Positions 7,647-15,508 of a stretch of DNA of 38,907 nucleotides are shown piece after piece. The notes under the pieces were generated by a model. That model had not been told where the DNA came from, made no database searches, and saw only the letters and a list, made by a program, of their open reading frames with translations. The first letter of the stretch is position 1. Every line of letters starts with the position of its first letter. The position numbers and the translations under genes are program-made. This DNA is from an uncultured Collinsella sp. (lineage in GTDB: Bacteria > Actinomycetota > Coriobacteriia > Coriobacteriales > Coriobacteriaceae): NCBI GenBank assembly GCA_900551365.1, contig URVZ01000008.1, forward strand, positions 1-38,907, read 5' to 3'.

Positions 7647-8438
7647 GCTTAGCAGCATGCGGTCGTTGGCGAGCTCGCCGCCCGAGACCTCCTCGAATTT
7701 CTGCAGCAGGTCGGCCACGGTGAGCGACTTCTTCTCATCGCCCGCCACGTCGTAGATCACATGGCCCTCGTGCATCATGATCAGACGGTTGCCCAGACGG
7801 ATGGCGTCGTTCATGTTGTGCGTGACCATGAGCGTGGTCAGGTGGTTCTCGTCGACGATCTCCTCGGTCAGGTTGAGCACCTTAGAGGCCGTCTTGGGGT
7901 CGAGGGCCGCAGTGTGCTCGTCGAGCAGCAGCAGGCGCGGCCTGGTGAGCGTGGCCATCAGCAGGGTGAGTGCCTGGCGCTGGCCGCCCGAGAGCAGGCC
8001 GACCTTGGCGTTGAGACGCGTGTCCAGACCAAGGTCCAGGCGCTTGAGCAGCTCAACGTACTCATCTTTCTCGGCCTTGGTGACGCCCCACGAAAGGCCG
8101 CGACGCTGGCCGCGACGCTTGGCGAGGGCCAGGTTCTCGGCGATTTGCATGTCGGCAGCGGTACCGCGCATGGGGTCCTGAAACACGCGGCCCAGGTACT
8201 TGGCGCGCTGCGACTCGCTCAGGCGCGAGATGTCGGTGCCGTCGAGCTCAATAACGCCCGAATCGAGCGGGTACACGCCGGCGATCATGTTGAGCAGCGT
8301 GGACTTGCCGGCGCCATTGCCGCCGATCACGGTTACAAAGTCGCCGTCATTCAGGGTGAGGTCGACGCCGGTGAGCGCGCGCTTCTCGGTGACGGTGCCC
8401 TTGTTAAAGGTCTTCTTGACGTGCGAGAGCTTAAGCAT
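7644..8438 (-). CDS. ABC transporter ATP-binding protein (TrpZ/COG1101-like)
   Basis: A 264-residue ABC ATPase that would energise import by the permease encoded just upstream. It shows Walker A GGNGAGKST, the Q-loop (GRVFQDP), the ABC signature LLSGGQRQAL, Walker B LLLLDEHTAAL, and the switch histidine VTHN. The Glu after Walker B Asp is present (DEH). The ATG at 8438 gives the family-typical MLKLSHVKKTF and has AAGGGGG about 9 nt upstream; an in-frame ATG at 8447 abuts that site and is less likely. It overlaps the permease gene by 8 bp. The family is usually linked to uptake of aromatic amino acids or other small ligands; the substrate is not determined here. Confidence 0.92.
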   Translation of the reverse strand: MLKLSHVKKTFNKGTVTEKRALTGVDLTLNDGDFVTVIGGNGAGKSTLLNMIAGVYPLDSGVIELDGTDISRLSESQRAKYLGRVFQDPMRGTAADMQIAENLALAKRRGQRRGLSWGVTKAEKDEYVELLKRLDLGLDTRLNAKVGLLSGGQRQALTLLMATLTRPRLLLLDEHTAALDPKTASKVLNLTEEIVDENHLTTLMVTHNMNDAIRLGNRLIMMHEGHVIYDVAGDEKKSLTVADLLQKFEEVSGGELANDRMLLS

Positions 8439-9354
8439 CTGCCTCATCCCCCTTCGTGTAGGAGCTGCGGAGCTTATAGCGCTCCCAAACCACGGGCACG
8501 CACAGGGCCACGGCGACGATCACGGCGGAGAGCAACTTCATGTCGTTGGCGTCCATGCCCAACTGCAGCACGATGGCGCGGATAAGGAAGTACACCACGG
8601 AGCCAAAGACGGCGGAGGCAAGACGGACGCTAAACTGCGTGAGGCCGCCGGGCAGCAGACGGCCGAGCACCTCACCGATAACAATGGCGGCAAGACCGAT
8701 AACGATGGCACCGGTGCCCATACCAATGTCGGCATACTTCTGGCTCTGGCAGATAAGCGCGCCCGAAAGGCCGATGAGGGCGTTGGAGAGCACGAGGGCG
8801 ATCATCTTGGTGGAGTTGGTGTTGACGCCCAGAGCGCGGATCATGTACTCGTTGTTGCCGGTGGCGCGCAGCGCCGAGCCGATCTCGGTGCCAAAGAACC
8901 AATACAGGATGGCAACGATAGCCACGGCGAGCAGGATGCCCAAGATGATGGCAACGGTGGACTGCGGCAGACCGGTCATATTGCTGACGGCCGAGAACAC
9001 GGTGCCCTTGGCAAGAATTGGCGTATTGGACTTGCCCATGATGCGCAGGTTGATGGACCACAGGCTGATCTGGGTGAGGATTCCGGCGAGGATCGCGGGA
9101 ATCTCGAAGACGGTGGTCAAAATGCCCGTGACGGCACCCGCGATGGCGCCGGCGCACATACCGGCCAGCACGGCGAGCAGCGGGTCGACGTTGTTATTGA
9201 CGATGAGCACAGCGCAGACGCAGCCGCCGAGGGCAAAGCTGCCGTCGCAGGTCATATCGGGAATGTCGAGCAGGCGGAACGTGATAAACACGCCAAGCAC
9301 CATAATGCCCCAGAGGACGCCCTGCGAAACGGCGCCCTGCAATGCAATGAGCAT
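8431..9354 (-). CDS. ABC transporter permease (TrpY/COG4120-like)
   Basis: A 307-residue integral membrane protein with about eight hydrophobic segments. It starts with the family-typical MLIALQGAVSQGVLWGIMVLGVFITFRLLDIPDMT and carries the conserved EIGSALRATGNN cytoplasmic loop that couples to the ATPase (EAA-like). It resembles the branched-chain/sugar-type permeases that pair with COG2984 binding proteins. A ribosome site (TAGGAGGTATGA on the minus strand) directly precedes the ATG. It overlaps the ATPase gene by 8 bp and follows the binding-protein gene by about 200 bp. Confidence 0.92.
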   Translation of the reverse strand: MLIALQGAVSQGVLWGIMVLGVFITFRLLDIPDMTCDGSFALGGCVCAVLIVNNNVDPLLAVLAGMCAGAIAGAVTGILTTVFEIPAILAGILTQISLWSINLRIMGKSNTPILAKGTVFSAVSNMTGLPQSTVAIILGILLAVAIVAILYWFFGTEIGSALRATGNNEYMIRALGVNTNSTKMIALVLSNALIGLSGALICQSQKYADIGMGTGAIVIGLAAIVIGEVLGRLLPGGLTQFSVRLASAVFGSVVYFLIRAIVLQLGMDANDMKLLSAVIVAVALCVPVVWERYKLRSSYTKGDEADA

Positions 9355-9458
9355 GCTTCATACCTCCTAGGATAGGGTGGACACGTGATTCACCATAATA
9401 GCGGTAACAATGCATAGAAGAGCTGCGGACAGACGTTTTGTTTTACCTGAAACAAGCA

Positions 9459-9487
9459 GGGCGGACGCCGGTCTACAGCGCCCGCCC
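9459..9487 (-). terminator. Stem-loop between binding-protein and permease genes
   Basis: GGGCGG-A-CGC (9459-9468) pairs with GCG-C-CCGCCC (9478-9487), one mismatch. It sits in the ~200-bp gap between the receptor gene and the permease. Such partial terminators or 3'-protecting hairpins are common after binding-protein genes and raise receptor levels over the permease; that role here is inferred. Confidence 0.55.
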
Positions 9488-9557
9488 CTGTGGCTCAGAT
9501 ATTGAATAACGCAGCTAAAGCGCGAGCACGGGCTCTAGACGCATGCCGCGTATAGCA

Positions 9558-10538
9558 TTACGCGTCCAGAGCGGAAAGGTCGATGCCCAGGGCTTCGGCC
9601 ATCTCGTCGTTCTTGACGACGACCAGGTCCTTGCTCGAGAGGTGCTTGATAGGCATGTCTTCGGGCTTGGCCTCGCCCTTCAGAATCTTGACGGCCATCT
9701 CGCCCGCGGCGTAGCCCAGATCCTCGTAATTGATGGAGAGGGTGAACAGGCCGCCGGCCATGCACATGCCCTCCTCGCCAGTCACGAAGGGAAGCTTGTT
9801 CTCCTTGCAGATCTGGCCCACCTGCGAGGCGCCCGCGGCGATGGTGTTGTCGGTGGGGGAGTACAGCGCGTCGACCTTGCCCACGGCAGACTCGACGACG
9901 GACTGAATCTCGTTGGAGCTCGAGACGGTGAAATCGGTGTACTCGAGGCCCAGCTTGTCGAGCTCCTTCTTGGCGGCCTTGATCTGGACGTCGGAGTTGG
10001 ACTCGGCGGTGCAGTAGAGCAGGCCGACCTTTTTAACGTCGGGCAGGACCTTCTGCATCATCTCGAGCTGCTCGGCGACCGGGGTGAGGTCGGAAGCGCC
10101 CGTGACGTTGGTGCCGGGCTTGTCGTTGTCCTGGACCAGGCCGGAGGCGGCGTAGTCGGTGATGGCGCAGCCCACGATGGGGATATCGGCCGTGGCGCCG
10201 GCGGCAGCCTGCGCGGCGGGCGTGGCGATGGCATAAATCAGGTTGACGTTGTCGCCCACAAACTTGTCGGCAATGGACTTACACGTGGACTGGTCGTTCT
10301 GGGCGTTCTTCTGGTCGATCTTGACCTTAAGGCCGCTCTCCTTGATGGCCTTGACAAAGCCGTCGTTGGCGGCATCGAGTGCGGAATGCTCGGTGAGTTG
10401 CAGAACGCCGATGGTGTAGTCGGAACCGGCGGCAGCAGAGCCGGAACCAGAGTTGCCGCCGCATCCGGCGAGCGGGGCGAGCGCGAGCAGGCCGGCGGAG
10501 ACCAGAAGGCTCCTGCGACTGATGGTGATGTCCTTCAT
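9558..10538 (-). CDS. ABC transporter substrate-binding lipoprotein (TrpX/COG2984-like)
   Basis: A 326-residue extracellular ligand receptor. The N-terminus has positive residues (SRRS), a hydrophobic run and a lipobox LAGC with the lipidated Cys at 26, followed by a Gly/Ser linker. SRRSLL is also Tat-like. The mature part has the two-lobed periplasmic-binding fold of the family (YTIGVLQLTEHSALDAANDGF; VGLLYCTAESNSDVQI; DALYSPTDNTI). An upstream in-frame codon at 10586 exists, but GGGGGTAATGAT just before the ATG at 10538 supports this start and leaves the signal peptide at the very N-terminus. It is the first gene of the importer operon. Confidence 0.93.
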   Translation of the reverse strand: MKDITISRRSLLVSAGLLALAPLAGCGGNSGSGSAAAGSDYTIGVLQLTEHSALDAANDGFVKAIKESGLKVKIDQKNAQNDQSTCKSIADKFVGDNVNLIYAIATPAAQAAAGATADIPIVGCAITDYAASGLVQDNDKPGTNVTGASDLTPVAEQLEMMQKVLPDVKKVGLLYCTAESNSDVQIKAAKKELDKLGLEYTDFTVSSSNEIQSVVESAVGKVDALYSPTDNTIAAGASQVGQICKENKLPFVTGEEGMCMAGGLFTLSINYEDLGYAAGEMAVKILKGEAKPEDMPIKHLSSKDLVVVKNDEMAEALGIDLSALDA

Positions 10539-10570
10539 ATCATTACCCCCAGTATAAAAATGGCTGGAAA

Positions 10571-10629
10571 CACTGCACTGGGACAAAGTGCAAGTGGAAC
10601 TATAGTAGCGCTGATGTCCATTTTTACAA
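10571..10629 (-). promoter_or_regulatory. Promoter and palindrome upstream of the ABC importer operon
   Basis: On the minus strand, TTGTAA (10629-10624) and TACTAT (10607-10602) are 16 bp apart and make a plausible sigma-70 promoter. Just downstream, CACTGCACT (10571-10579) pairs with AGTGCAAGTG (10587-10596) with one bulged base. It lies at or right after the expected transcription start, where an operator or leader hairpin would be expected. Confidence 0.55.
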
Positions 10630-10697
10630 CAGCCTGGCGGGTTTTTAATACAGAATCGGATGGGCGGTACGGGTAGTCGAATGGGCGGCGGAGGGTC

Positions 10698-11486
10698 TTA
10701 TGCGGCGGAGGAGGCGTCGTCCTCCTCGTCCAGGGCGGCGAAGAGCTTCTTGCCGTCGAGCAGGCGCGTGCTGACGTTTCTCATACGGGCGATCTCGACG
10801 GTGCGCAGCGTATCGTCGGTGCCTCGGGCGTCGTAGACCGTTCCCAGCAGATACGAGATGCCATCGCGCTGCCTGATGGCAAAGGGACGGAGTGTCATCC
10901 GTGCTGCTTCGGTTTCGCCGCGTGTCGTGACGCTCGAAATATCAAAACTCACCGTGGTTCCGTGGTCGATGGCCTGCTCGACGAGCTCGCACGTGTCGAT
11001 GCGCTTGATGGGCGTGCGTGTTGCCTTGGTAGCCTTGCTGCCTGCGCTTGGAGCGGGTTCGGGTGTATCGAGGTAGCCGCGAACGTCGGCGCTCGCCATG
11101 GCAACTAAGTGCTGCGCCATGCTCTTGCGGATAGCGATAGGCGTGGAGCGGTTGCGCATGACCATACCGTGGAGCCGGATGATCTCTTCATCGGTGAGCG
11201 GGCGGGTAAGAAGTTTGTAGCCCACGCCGCGTTTGTACTCAATTTCGTATCCGGCATGGCGAAGCGCGGAGATGGCGGTGTAGATGCTGCGCCGCGCCGC
11301 CGAGATGGGCATGCGGGCGGGGTCGTCGGGATGGGCGAGGCGCCGGATCAGCTCATTGGAAAGCATGGCCTTGTCTTCGCCGGTGTTTTCGCTCAAGAGC
11401 TGCAGGATGCGAACGGCGCGATAGGCTGCCATCGAGGCGGCGCCCCTCGTCGTGGTGTCGTAGGTTTCAACAGCGGCTTCGGTCAT
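10698..11486 (-). CDS. HTH/WYL-type transcriptional regulator
   Basis: A 262-residue putative DNA-binding regulator. The N-terminus contains YRAVRILQLLSEN and further residues to SIYTAISALRHAGYEIEYKRGVGYKLL, a winged helix-turn-helix with a beta-hairpin wing. The C-terminal half (about 150-245) has the beta-rich layout of a WYL ligand-sensing domain: VSFDIS, MTLRPFAIRQRDGISYLLGTVYDARG, and a closing basic segment. The W-Y-L triplet itself is not clear. The GTG at 11495 lies 1 nt from AAAGGA, while the ATG at 11486 has a 10-nt spacer, so the ATG was chosen. It is on the same strand as the ABC importer, 160 bp upstream, so it may control that operon; no direct proof. Confidence 0.75.
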   Translation of the reverse strand: MTEAAVETYDTTTRGAASMAAYRAVRILQLLSENTGEDKAMLSNELIRRLAHPDDPARMPISAARRSIYTAISALRHAGYEIEYKRGVGYKLLTRPLTDEEIIRLHGMVMRNRSTPIAIRKSMAQHLVAMASADVRGYLDTPEPAPSAGSKATKATRTPIKRIDTCELVEQAIDHGTTVSFDISSVTTRGETEAARMTLRPFAIRQRDGISYLLGTVYDARGTDDTLRTVEIARMRNVSTRLLDGKKLFAALDEEDDASSAA

Positions 11487-11603
11487 CGTGCCCACGTCCT
11501 TTCCGTTTTGGGTGGCGACGGTATGGAGCCTAGGACGCGGGGCTTTCCCAGGGGCGCAGGGCGCTCTGGGCGGTCGGTAGTCGTCGGCAAACGGCGGGTT
11601 GAG

Positions 11604-11666
11604 TTTTCAACAGCCCTGCTCAACTGACCAAAAACTTGCCAAAAGCTTGACGGATGCTGTTGAAAA
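11604..11666. promoter_or_regulatory. 63-bp region bounded by an 11-bp perfect inverted repeat
   Basis: TTTTCAACAGC (11604-11614) and GCTGTTGAAAA (11656-11666) are perfect reverse complements about 41 bp apart. The intervening AT-rich stretch repeats CCAAAAACTTGCC / CAAAAGCTTG. It lies between asnS and the start of the WYL-type regulator, so it may hold that gene's promoter and an autoregulatory site. Confidence 0.45.
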
Positions 11667-11667
11667 A

Positions 11668-11699
11668 AAGCGTCTCTCGACCGATGTCGAGAGGCGCTT
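11668..11699 (-). terminator. asnS terminator
   Basis: A 14-bp stem (11668-11681 with 11686-11699, one G-U) with loop CGAT. On the minus strand it is followed by an uninterrupted T-run (complement of 11661-11669). Confidence 0.9.
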
Positions 11700-11745
11700 G
11701 TGCGATGAGCGTTGGCGTGTGGCGACGCGAGCTAGCGTCCGACGA

Positions 11746-13149
11746 TTAGAAGTCGGCGTTGCCCACGGTGCGCGGGTGCGGCAGGACGTCGCGGATGTTG
11801 CCCACGCCGGTCAGATACATGACCAAGCGCTCGAAGCCCAGACCGTAGCCGGCGTGCTTGCAGGAACCGTAGCGGCGCAGGTCAAGGTAGTACTTGTACT
11901 GCTCGGGATTCATGCCCAGGTCCTTGATGCGGGCCTCGAGCAGATCCAGGCGCTCCTCGCGCTGGGAGCCACCGATGATCTCGCCGATACCGGGAACCAG
12001 GCAGTCGGCGGCGGCGACGGTCTTGCCGTCCTCGTTCATGCGCATGTAGAACGCCTTGATCTCGGCCGGGTAGTCGGTCACGAAGGTCGGGCGCTTAAAG
12101 TGCTCCTCGGTCAGGAAGCGCTCGTGCTCGGTCTGCAAGTCGATGCCCCAGCTGACGGGGTAATCAAACTGGTGGCCAGCAGCGACTGCCTGCTCCAGGA
12201 TCTCGACGGCCTCGGTGTAGGTAACGCGGGCAAAGTCGGAGTTGGCGACATGGTCCAGGCGCTCGAGCAGACCCTTGTCCACAAACTTGTTGAGCATATT
12301 GAGCTCGTCGGGGCAGGTTGTCATGACGTCCTTAAGGACGTACTTGAGCATAGCCTCGGCGTTATCCATGTAGTCGTTAAGGTCGGCAAAGGCCATCTCG
12401 GGCTCGATCATCCAAAACTCGGCGGCGTGGCGCGTGGTGTTGGAGTTCTCGGCGCGGAAGGTGGGACCAAAGGTGTACACGTCGCCAAAGGCCATGGCAA
12501 AGTTCTCGGCATTGAGCTGGCCGGACACGGTGAGGCTCGCATGCTTGCCAAAGAAGTCCTGGCTCCAGTCGACCTCGCCGGACTCGGTGAGGGACGGATT
12601 TTTGGGGTCGAGCGTGGTCACGCGGAACATCTCGCCGGCGCCCTCGCAGTCACTCGTGGTGATGATGGGGGTGTTGACGTAGACAAAGCCCTGCTCCTGG
12701 AAGAAGCGGTGGATGGCGGCAGCCGCGACAGAGCGGATGCGGAACACGGCGCGGAACAGGTTGGTGCGCGGACGCAGGTGCTGCTGGGTGCGCAGGAACT
12801 CGACGGTTGCGCGCTTCTTCTGCAGTGGGTAATCCGGGGCGCTGACGCCCTCGACCTCGATGGAGGTGGCAGAAAGCTCGAAAGGCTGGGGCGCATCGGG
12901 GGTCAGCTTGACGGTGCCGGTGCAAATGAGTGCGGCCGAGACGTTTTGATGGGCGATCTCGTCGTAGTTGTCGAGTGCCTCGCGGTTCATGACGACCTGC
13001 AGGTCGCGGAAGCAGCTGCCGTCGTTGAGCGTAACAAAGCCAAAGTTCTTCATGTCGCGGACGGACTTGACCCAGCCGGCGACGGTGACGGTCTGGCCGC
13101 CGAGCGACTCGGCATCGGCATAGAGCTGCGCGATTTTGGTGCGGTTCAC
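11746..13149 (-). CDS. asnS: Asparaginyl-tRNA synthetase
   Basis: A class IIb aminoacyl-tRNA synthetase, 467 residues, close to the 466 of E. coli AsnS. The N-terminal OB-fold anticodon domain (VTVAGWVKSVRDMKNFGFVTLNDGS) precedes the catalytic core with class II motif 2 (FRAENSNTTRHAAEFWMIEPEM) and motif 3 (GLGFERLVMYLTG). TSDCEGAGEMF is typical of AsnRS rather than AspRS. The frame is open to 13413, but GTG at 13149 directly follows GGGAGGATAC and yields the normal length; an ATG at 13185 has no ribosome site. It charges tRNA-Asn directly. Confidence 0.95.
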   Translation of the reverse strand: MNRTKIAQLYADAESLGGQTVTVAGWVKSVRDMKNFGFVTLNDGSCFRDLQVVMNREALDNYDEIAHQNVSAALICTGTVKLTPDAPQPFELSATSIEVEGVSAPDYPLQKKRATVEFLRTQQHLRPRTNLFRAVFRIRSVAAAAIHRFFQEQGFVYVNTPIITTSDCEGAGEMFRVTTLDPKNPSLTESGEVDWSQDFFGKHASLTVSGQLNAENFAMAFGDVYTFGPTFRAENSNTTRHAAEFWMIEPEMAFADLNDYMDNAEAMLKYVLKDVMTTCPDELNMLNKFVDKGLLERLDHVANSDFARVTYTEAVEILEQAVAAGHQFDYPVSWGIDLQTEHERFLTEEHFKRPTFVTDYPAEIKAFYMRMNEDGKTVAAADCLVPGIGEIIGGSQREERLDLLEARIKDLGMNPEQYKYYLDLRRYGSCKHAGYGLGFERLVMYLTGVGNIRDVLPHPRTVGNADF

Positions 13150-13261
13150 GTATCCTCCCATAACGGTTGAATGATAGTTATCCATACAGTTCGATATTCT
13201 AGCAGCTCGGCTCATTTGGGCTATACAGATAAGGCATTGGCCGGATGGTTTTTCAAACGAA

Positions 13262-13293
13262 AAGCGCCCGCGGTCAAATGGTCGCGGGCGCTT
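13262..13293 (-). terminator. Terminator after the EIIA-Glc gene
   Basis: AAGCGCCCGCG (13262-13272) pairs perfectly with CGCGGGCGCTT (13283-13293). On the minus strand the stem ends in CTTTTC, separating the EIIA gene from asnS. Confidence 0.8.
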
Positions 13294-13330
13294 GACGAGG
13301 TGCCTTTTGGCTGTGTGGCGCGGGACTTGG

Positions 13331-13894
13331 CTACTTGGTCTTGGCCACCAGCAGCGGGTCGCCCAGCTTGACGAGCGGGTTGCCGCCGATAAGCGTTCCG
13401 GACTCGCCGACATGGTCGATGCTCTTAAGACGATCGAGCTCGGAGACGATGACGGTCACGATGTCCTCGTGACCAGCGGCCTTAATGGCCTCGCGGTCGA
13501 AGCTGATGAGCGGCTGGCCTGCCTTGACCATATCGCCCATCTCGACAAAGCGGGCAAAACCCTTGCCGTTCATTTCCACGGTACCCAGGCCAACATGGAT
13601 AAACACGCGAAGACCGTCCTCGGTGATCATGCCAATGGAGTGGTTGGTGACAGTGGTGGCACCGATGCGGCCGTTGGCGGGCGCATAGATGGTGCCGGTA
13701 ATGGGCTCGATGCCATAGCCCTGGCCAAGCATGCCCGAGGCGATCGTCTCGTCGGGAACCTCGTTCAGGTTGACGAGCACGCCGTTGACGGGGGCATAGA
13801 TGACGCCTTCGCGGGTAGCGAAGCTTGCTGCGGGCGGAACGGACGCCTCGCCGGTCGAGGTGAAGGTGGACTTAAGCGAATCGAGCAGACCCAT
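13331..13894 (-). CDS. PTS glucose-type EIIA protein (stand-alone)
   Basis: A 187-residue single-domain EIIA of the glucose/N-acetylglucosamine family. It shows the entry IYAPVNG, the middle GQGYGIEP...IYAPANG, and the phosphorylation region NHSIGMITEDGLRVFIHVGLGT. His85 and His100 are 15 residues apart, as are His75 and His90 in E. coli EIIA-Glc; His100 would carry the phosphate passed from HPr. No EIIB/EIIC gene is nearby, so it likely serves permeases encoded elsewhere and may signal carbon status. ATG 13894 is preceded by TTGGAGGCAACT; an upstream ATG at 13975 lacks a site. It has its own terminator, so it is transcribed alone. Confidence 0.93.
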   Translation of the reverse strand: MGLLDSLKSTFTSTGEASVPPAASFATREGVIYAPVNGVLVNLNEVPDETIASGMLGQGYGIEPITGTIYAPANGRIGATTVTNHSIGMITEDGLRVFIHVGLGTVEMNGKGFARFVEMGDMVKAGQPLISFDREAIKAAGHEDIVTVIVSELDRLKSIDHVGESGTLIGGNPLVKLGDPLLVAKTK

Positions 13895-13941
13895 AGTTGC
13901 CTCCAACTTAAATAGGCGCATATCGCGCGTTTGGTTTGCCG

Positions 13942-13975
13942 GAAACGTTTCATATGTGTTTCGCGGCTTTGTCAA
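13942..13975 (-). promoter_or_regulatory. Promoter and GAAACGTTTC palindrome before the EIIA-Glc gene
   Basis: On the minus strand TTGACA (13975-13970) is followed after 15 bp by TATGAA (13954-13949). The perfect palindrome GAAACGTTTC (13942-13951), with the central CG typical of LacI-family operators, overlaps the -10 end. The short spacer makes the promoter call moderate. Confidence 0.55.
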
Positions 13976-14137
13976 CGCCCCTATTCTACGCTGCTCAAAG
14001 ATACCTCTGAACTGGGATTATGTGATATATCAGTTGAAGGGAAACTTATTGCCGGAGTGTTTCTGCGCCACGGGTTCAAGTGGGGTACGCTTGAAGGCAA
14101 AAAACAAGGGCGCTTAATTTGCGCGAAGGGAGCACAT

Positions 14138-15037
14138 ATGATTGTCGAGAACCATGCGCTGTGGGGCGAGGAGCCGACCGAGGAATATCCGGCGACCTTT
14201 ACGTATTTGGGTGCCGAGCCGCTGCCCGATAAACCGAATGGCCGCCGCCCTGCCGTGATTATCTGCGGCGGAGGTGCGTTTACGCATATCGCTCCGCATG
14301 AGCAGGATCCCGTGGCGTTTGCGTTTTTGGATCACGGTTACCAGGCCTTTGTGCTCAACTATGTCACGAGTTCTACGGGTGACGTGAGCTTTCCGCACCC
14401 CCAGGCAGATCTTGCCAAGATGGTCGCCACGGTGCGCGCCAACGCCGACGAGTGGCATGTCGATCCTAAGCGCGTGTGCGTCGTGGGCTTTTCTGCTGGC
14501 GGCATGATTTGCGCCTCGCTGGCAACACAGTGGAAGACCGGCCCCTTTGCGGCACTTGCCGGGGCGCGTCCGGACGACATTCGTCCCGATGCCGTGGTGC
14601 TGGGCTATCCATTGCTCGACTTTGCCTATGTGCGCGACATGCAGACGCGCGATCCGCGCATTGACTTGCGTGTGCCCAAGACGGGCGGCAAGACGGGGCG
14701 CGATTTGCTCAACGACTACCTGTCGATGGTGACGGGCGGCGAGGCAACTGACGAGCATCTGGCCGACATCTGCCCCACCACGCATGTTTCGCGTCAGATG
14801 CCACCGACCTTTGTGTGGGGCGTGTCCGACGACAAGACGGCGCCGATCGCGCAGGTCTACCCGTTTGCGCAGCGCATGGCCGAGGAGGGCGTTGCATGCG
14901 AGATGCACGTCTTCGACCAGGGTGGTCACGGCCTTTCGCTCGGCAACGCCAACACCGCGGTCGACAACGAGGACAAGCAGGTGGCGGTCCGCCCTTGGAT
15001 TCGCCTAGCCTTCCGCTTCCTGGAGCGCCATCTGTAA
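14138..15037 (+). CDS. Alpha/beta-hydrolase, acetylesterase-like
   Basis: A 299-residue alpha/beta-hydrolase of the esterase/lipase (Aes/COG0657) type. The oxyanion segment is ICGGGAF, the nucleophile elbow is GFSAGG (Ser), the acid is in WGVSDDKTAP, and the His is in GGHGLS. No signal peptide is present, so it should be cytoplasmic. The family deacetylates sugars or xylo-oligomers or hydrolyses short-chain esters; exact substrate unknown. The frame is open upstream to 13931, but ATG 14138 has GCGAAGGGAG about 6 nt upstream and gives a sensible N-terminus (MIVENHALWGEE). It stands alone, divergent from the EIIA gene. Confidence 0.88.
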   Translation: MIVENHALWGEEPTEEYPATFTYLGAEPLPDKPNGRRPAVIICGGGAFTHIAPHEQDPVAFAFLDHGYQAFVLNYVTSSTGDVSFPHPQADLAKMVATVRANADEWHVDPKRVCVVGFSAGGMICASLATQWKTGPFAALAGARPDDIRPDAVVLGYPLLDFAYVRDMQTRDPRIDLRVPKTGGKTGRDLLNDYLSMVTGGEATDEHLADICPTTHVSRQMPPTFVWGVSDDKTAPIAQVYPFAQRMAEEGVACEMHVFDQGGHGLSLGNANTAVDNEDKQVAVRPWIRLAFRFLERHL

Positions 15038-15066
15038 GAGGACGGGCATCCCAGCCCTTCAATAAC

Positions 15067-15129
15067 TTGCGGTGAAATAGTTCCTATCTGGGGCATCAAC
15101 CAGTCCATCCAGGAACTATTCCACCGCAA
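15067..15129. repeat. TTGCGGTG hairpin repeat, copy A
   Basis: TTGCGGTGAAATAGTTCCT (15067-15085) pairs with 15111-15129, 19 bp with one mismatch. The loop holds a small CTGG/CCAG hairpin. A TTTTT run follows at about 15135, so it may also terminate the esterase transcript. The outer TTGCGGTG..AATA part recurs at 19205 with different, still complementary, inner arms. Confidence 0.8.
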
Positions 15130-15182
15130 CTTCGTTTTTGATGTCCCGTTCGGAAGCTGCATCCCAGTCCCCCCTTCAAGGT

Positions 15183-15350
15183 GGGACGCAGTTTCCCATA
15201 GGGCCTCGACTGGGAAAGTGCGTCCCGTTTCGAGTGGGGATTCCGGGATGCATTTTCCGTAAGAGGCCTGTTTGGGAAAACATATCCCGTTTCGAGCCAG
15301 AATTCTGGGATGTAGTTTCCCCGAGAGGCCTCATCGGGAAACTATGGCCC
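15183..15350. repeat. Three-unit tandem hairpin array, exact 62-bp period
   Basis: The units start at 15183, 15245 and 15307. Each has a GGGA-G-A-TTTCC left arm, a loop carrying AGGCCT or AGGGCCT, and a GGGAAA...CCC right arm (ends 15226, 15288, 15350). Units 1 and 2 are followed by GTTTCGAG; the second linker contains the palindrome CCAGAATTCTGG. A degenerate fourth piece (GATGTCCCGTTCGG) lies at 15140-15153. No reading frame explains it. It fills most of the 471-bp gap before feoAB, together with the hairpin at 15067. Confidence 0.85.
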
Positions 15351-15389
15351 TGAACTCTCCTGCCTGTCCCCATTGCGCCAATTTGCTGA

Positions 15390-15457
15390 TTGAACATCGT
15401 TGTGTGTTCGCGCTATCATGCATGGTTAAATTGGTTAGCCGTGGCAAACGGTTAGCC
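15390..15457 (+). promoter_or_regulatory. feoAB promoter with two DtxR/IdeR-like half sites
   Basis: TTGAAC (15390-15395) and TATCAT (15414-15419) are 18 bp apart. Just downstream the octamer GGTTAGCC occurs twice in direct orientation (15433-15440, 15450-15457), overlapping the expected start. GGTTAG is the half-site of actinobacterial DtxR/IdeR iron boxes, which fits an iron-transport gene; the direct rather than inverted arrangement is atypical. Confidence 0.55.
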
Positions 15458-15508
15458 AAGGTGAACATAAATGCAACGCCCTGTGGGCGCCGGGGGAGGA
15501 ACACGGAC

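Noticed and set aside
15183..15350. CRISPR array
   Set aside because: There are only three units, each unit is itself a hairpin, the 62-bp unit is continuous similarity without unique spacers, and there are no cas genes.
15272..15508. N-terminal extension of FeoAB to the upstream ATG
   Set aside because: The extension translates the hairpin array and promoter DNA; the FeoA domain begins at the GTG at 15509 with a good ribosome site.
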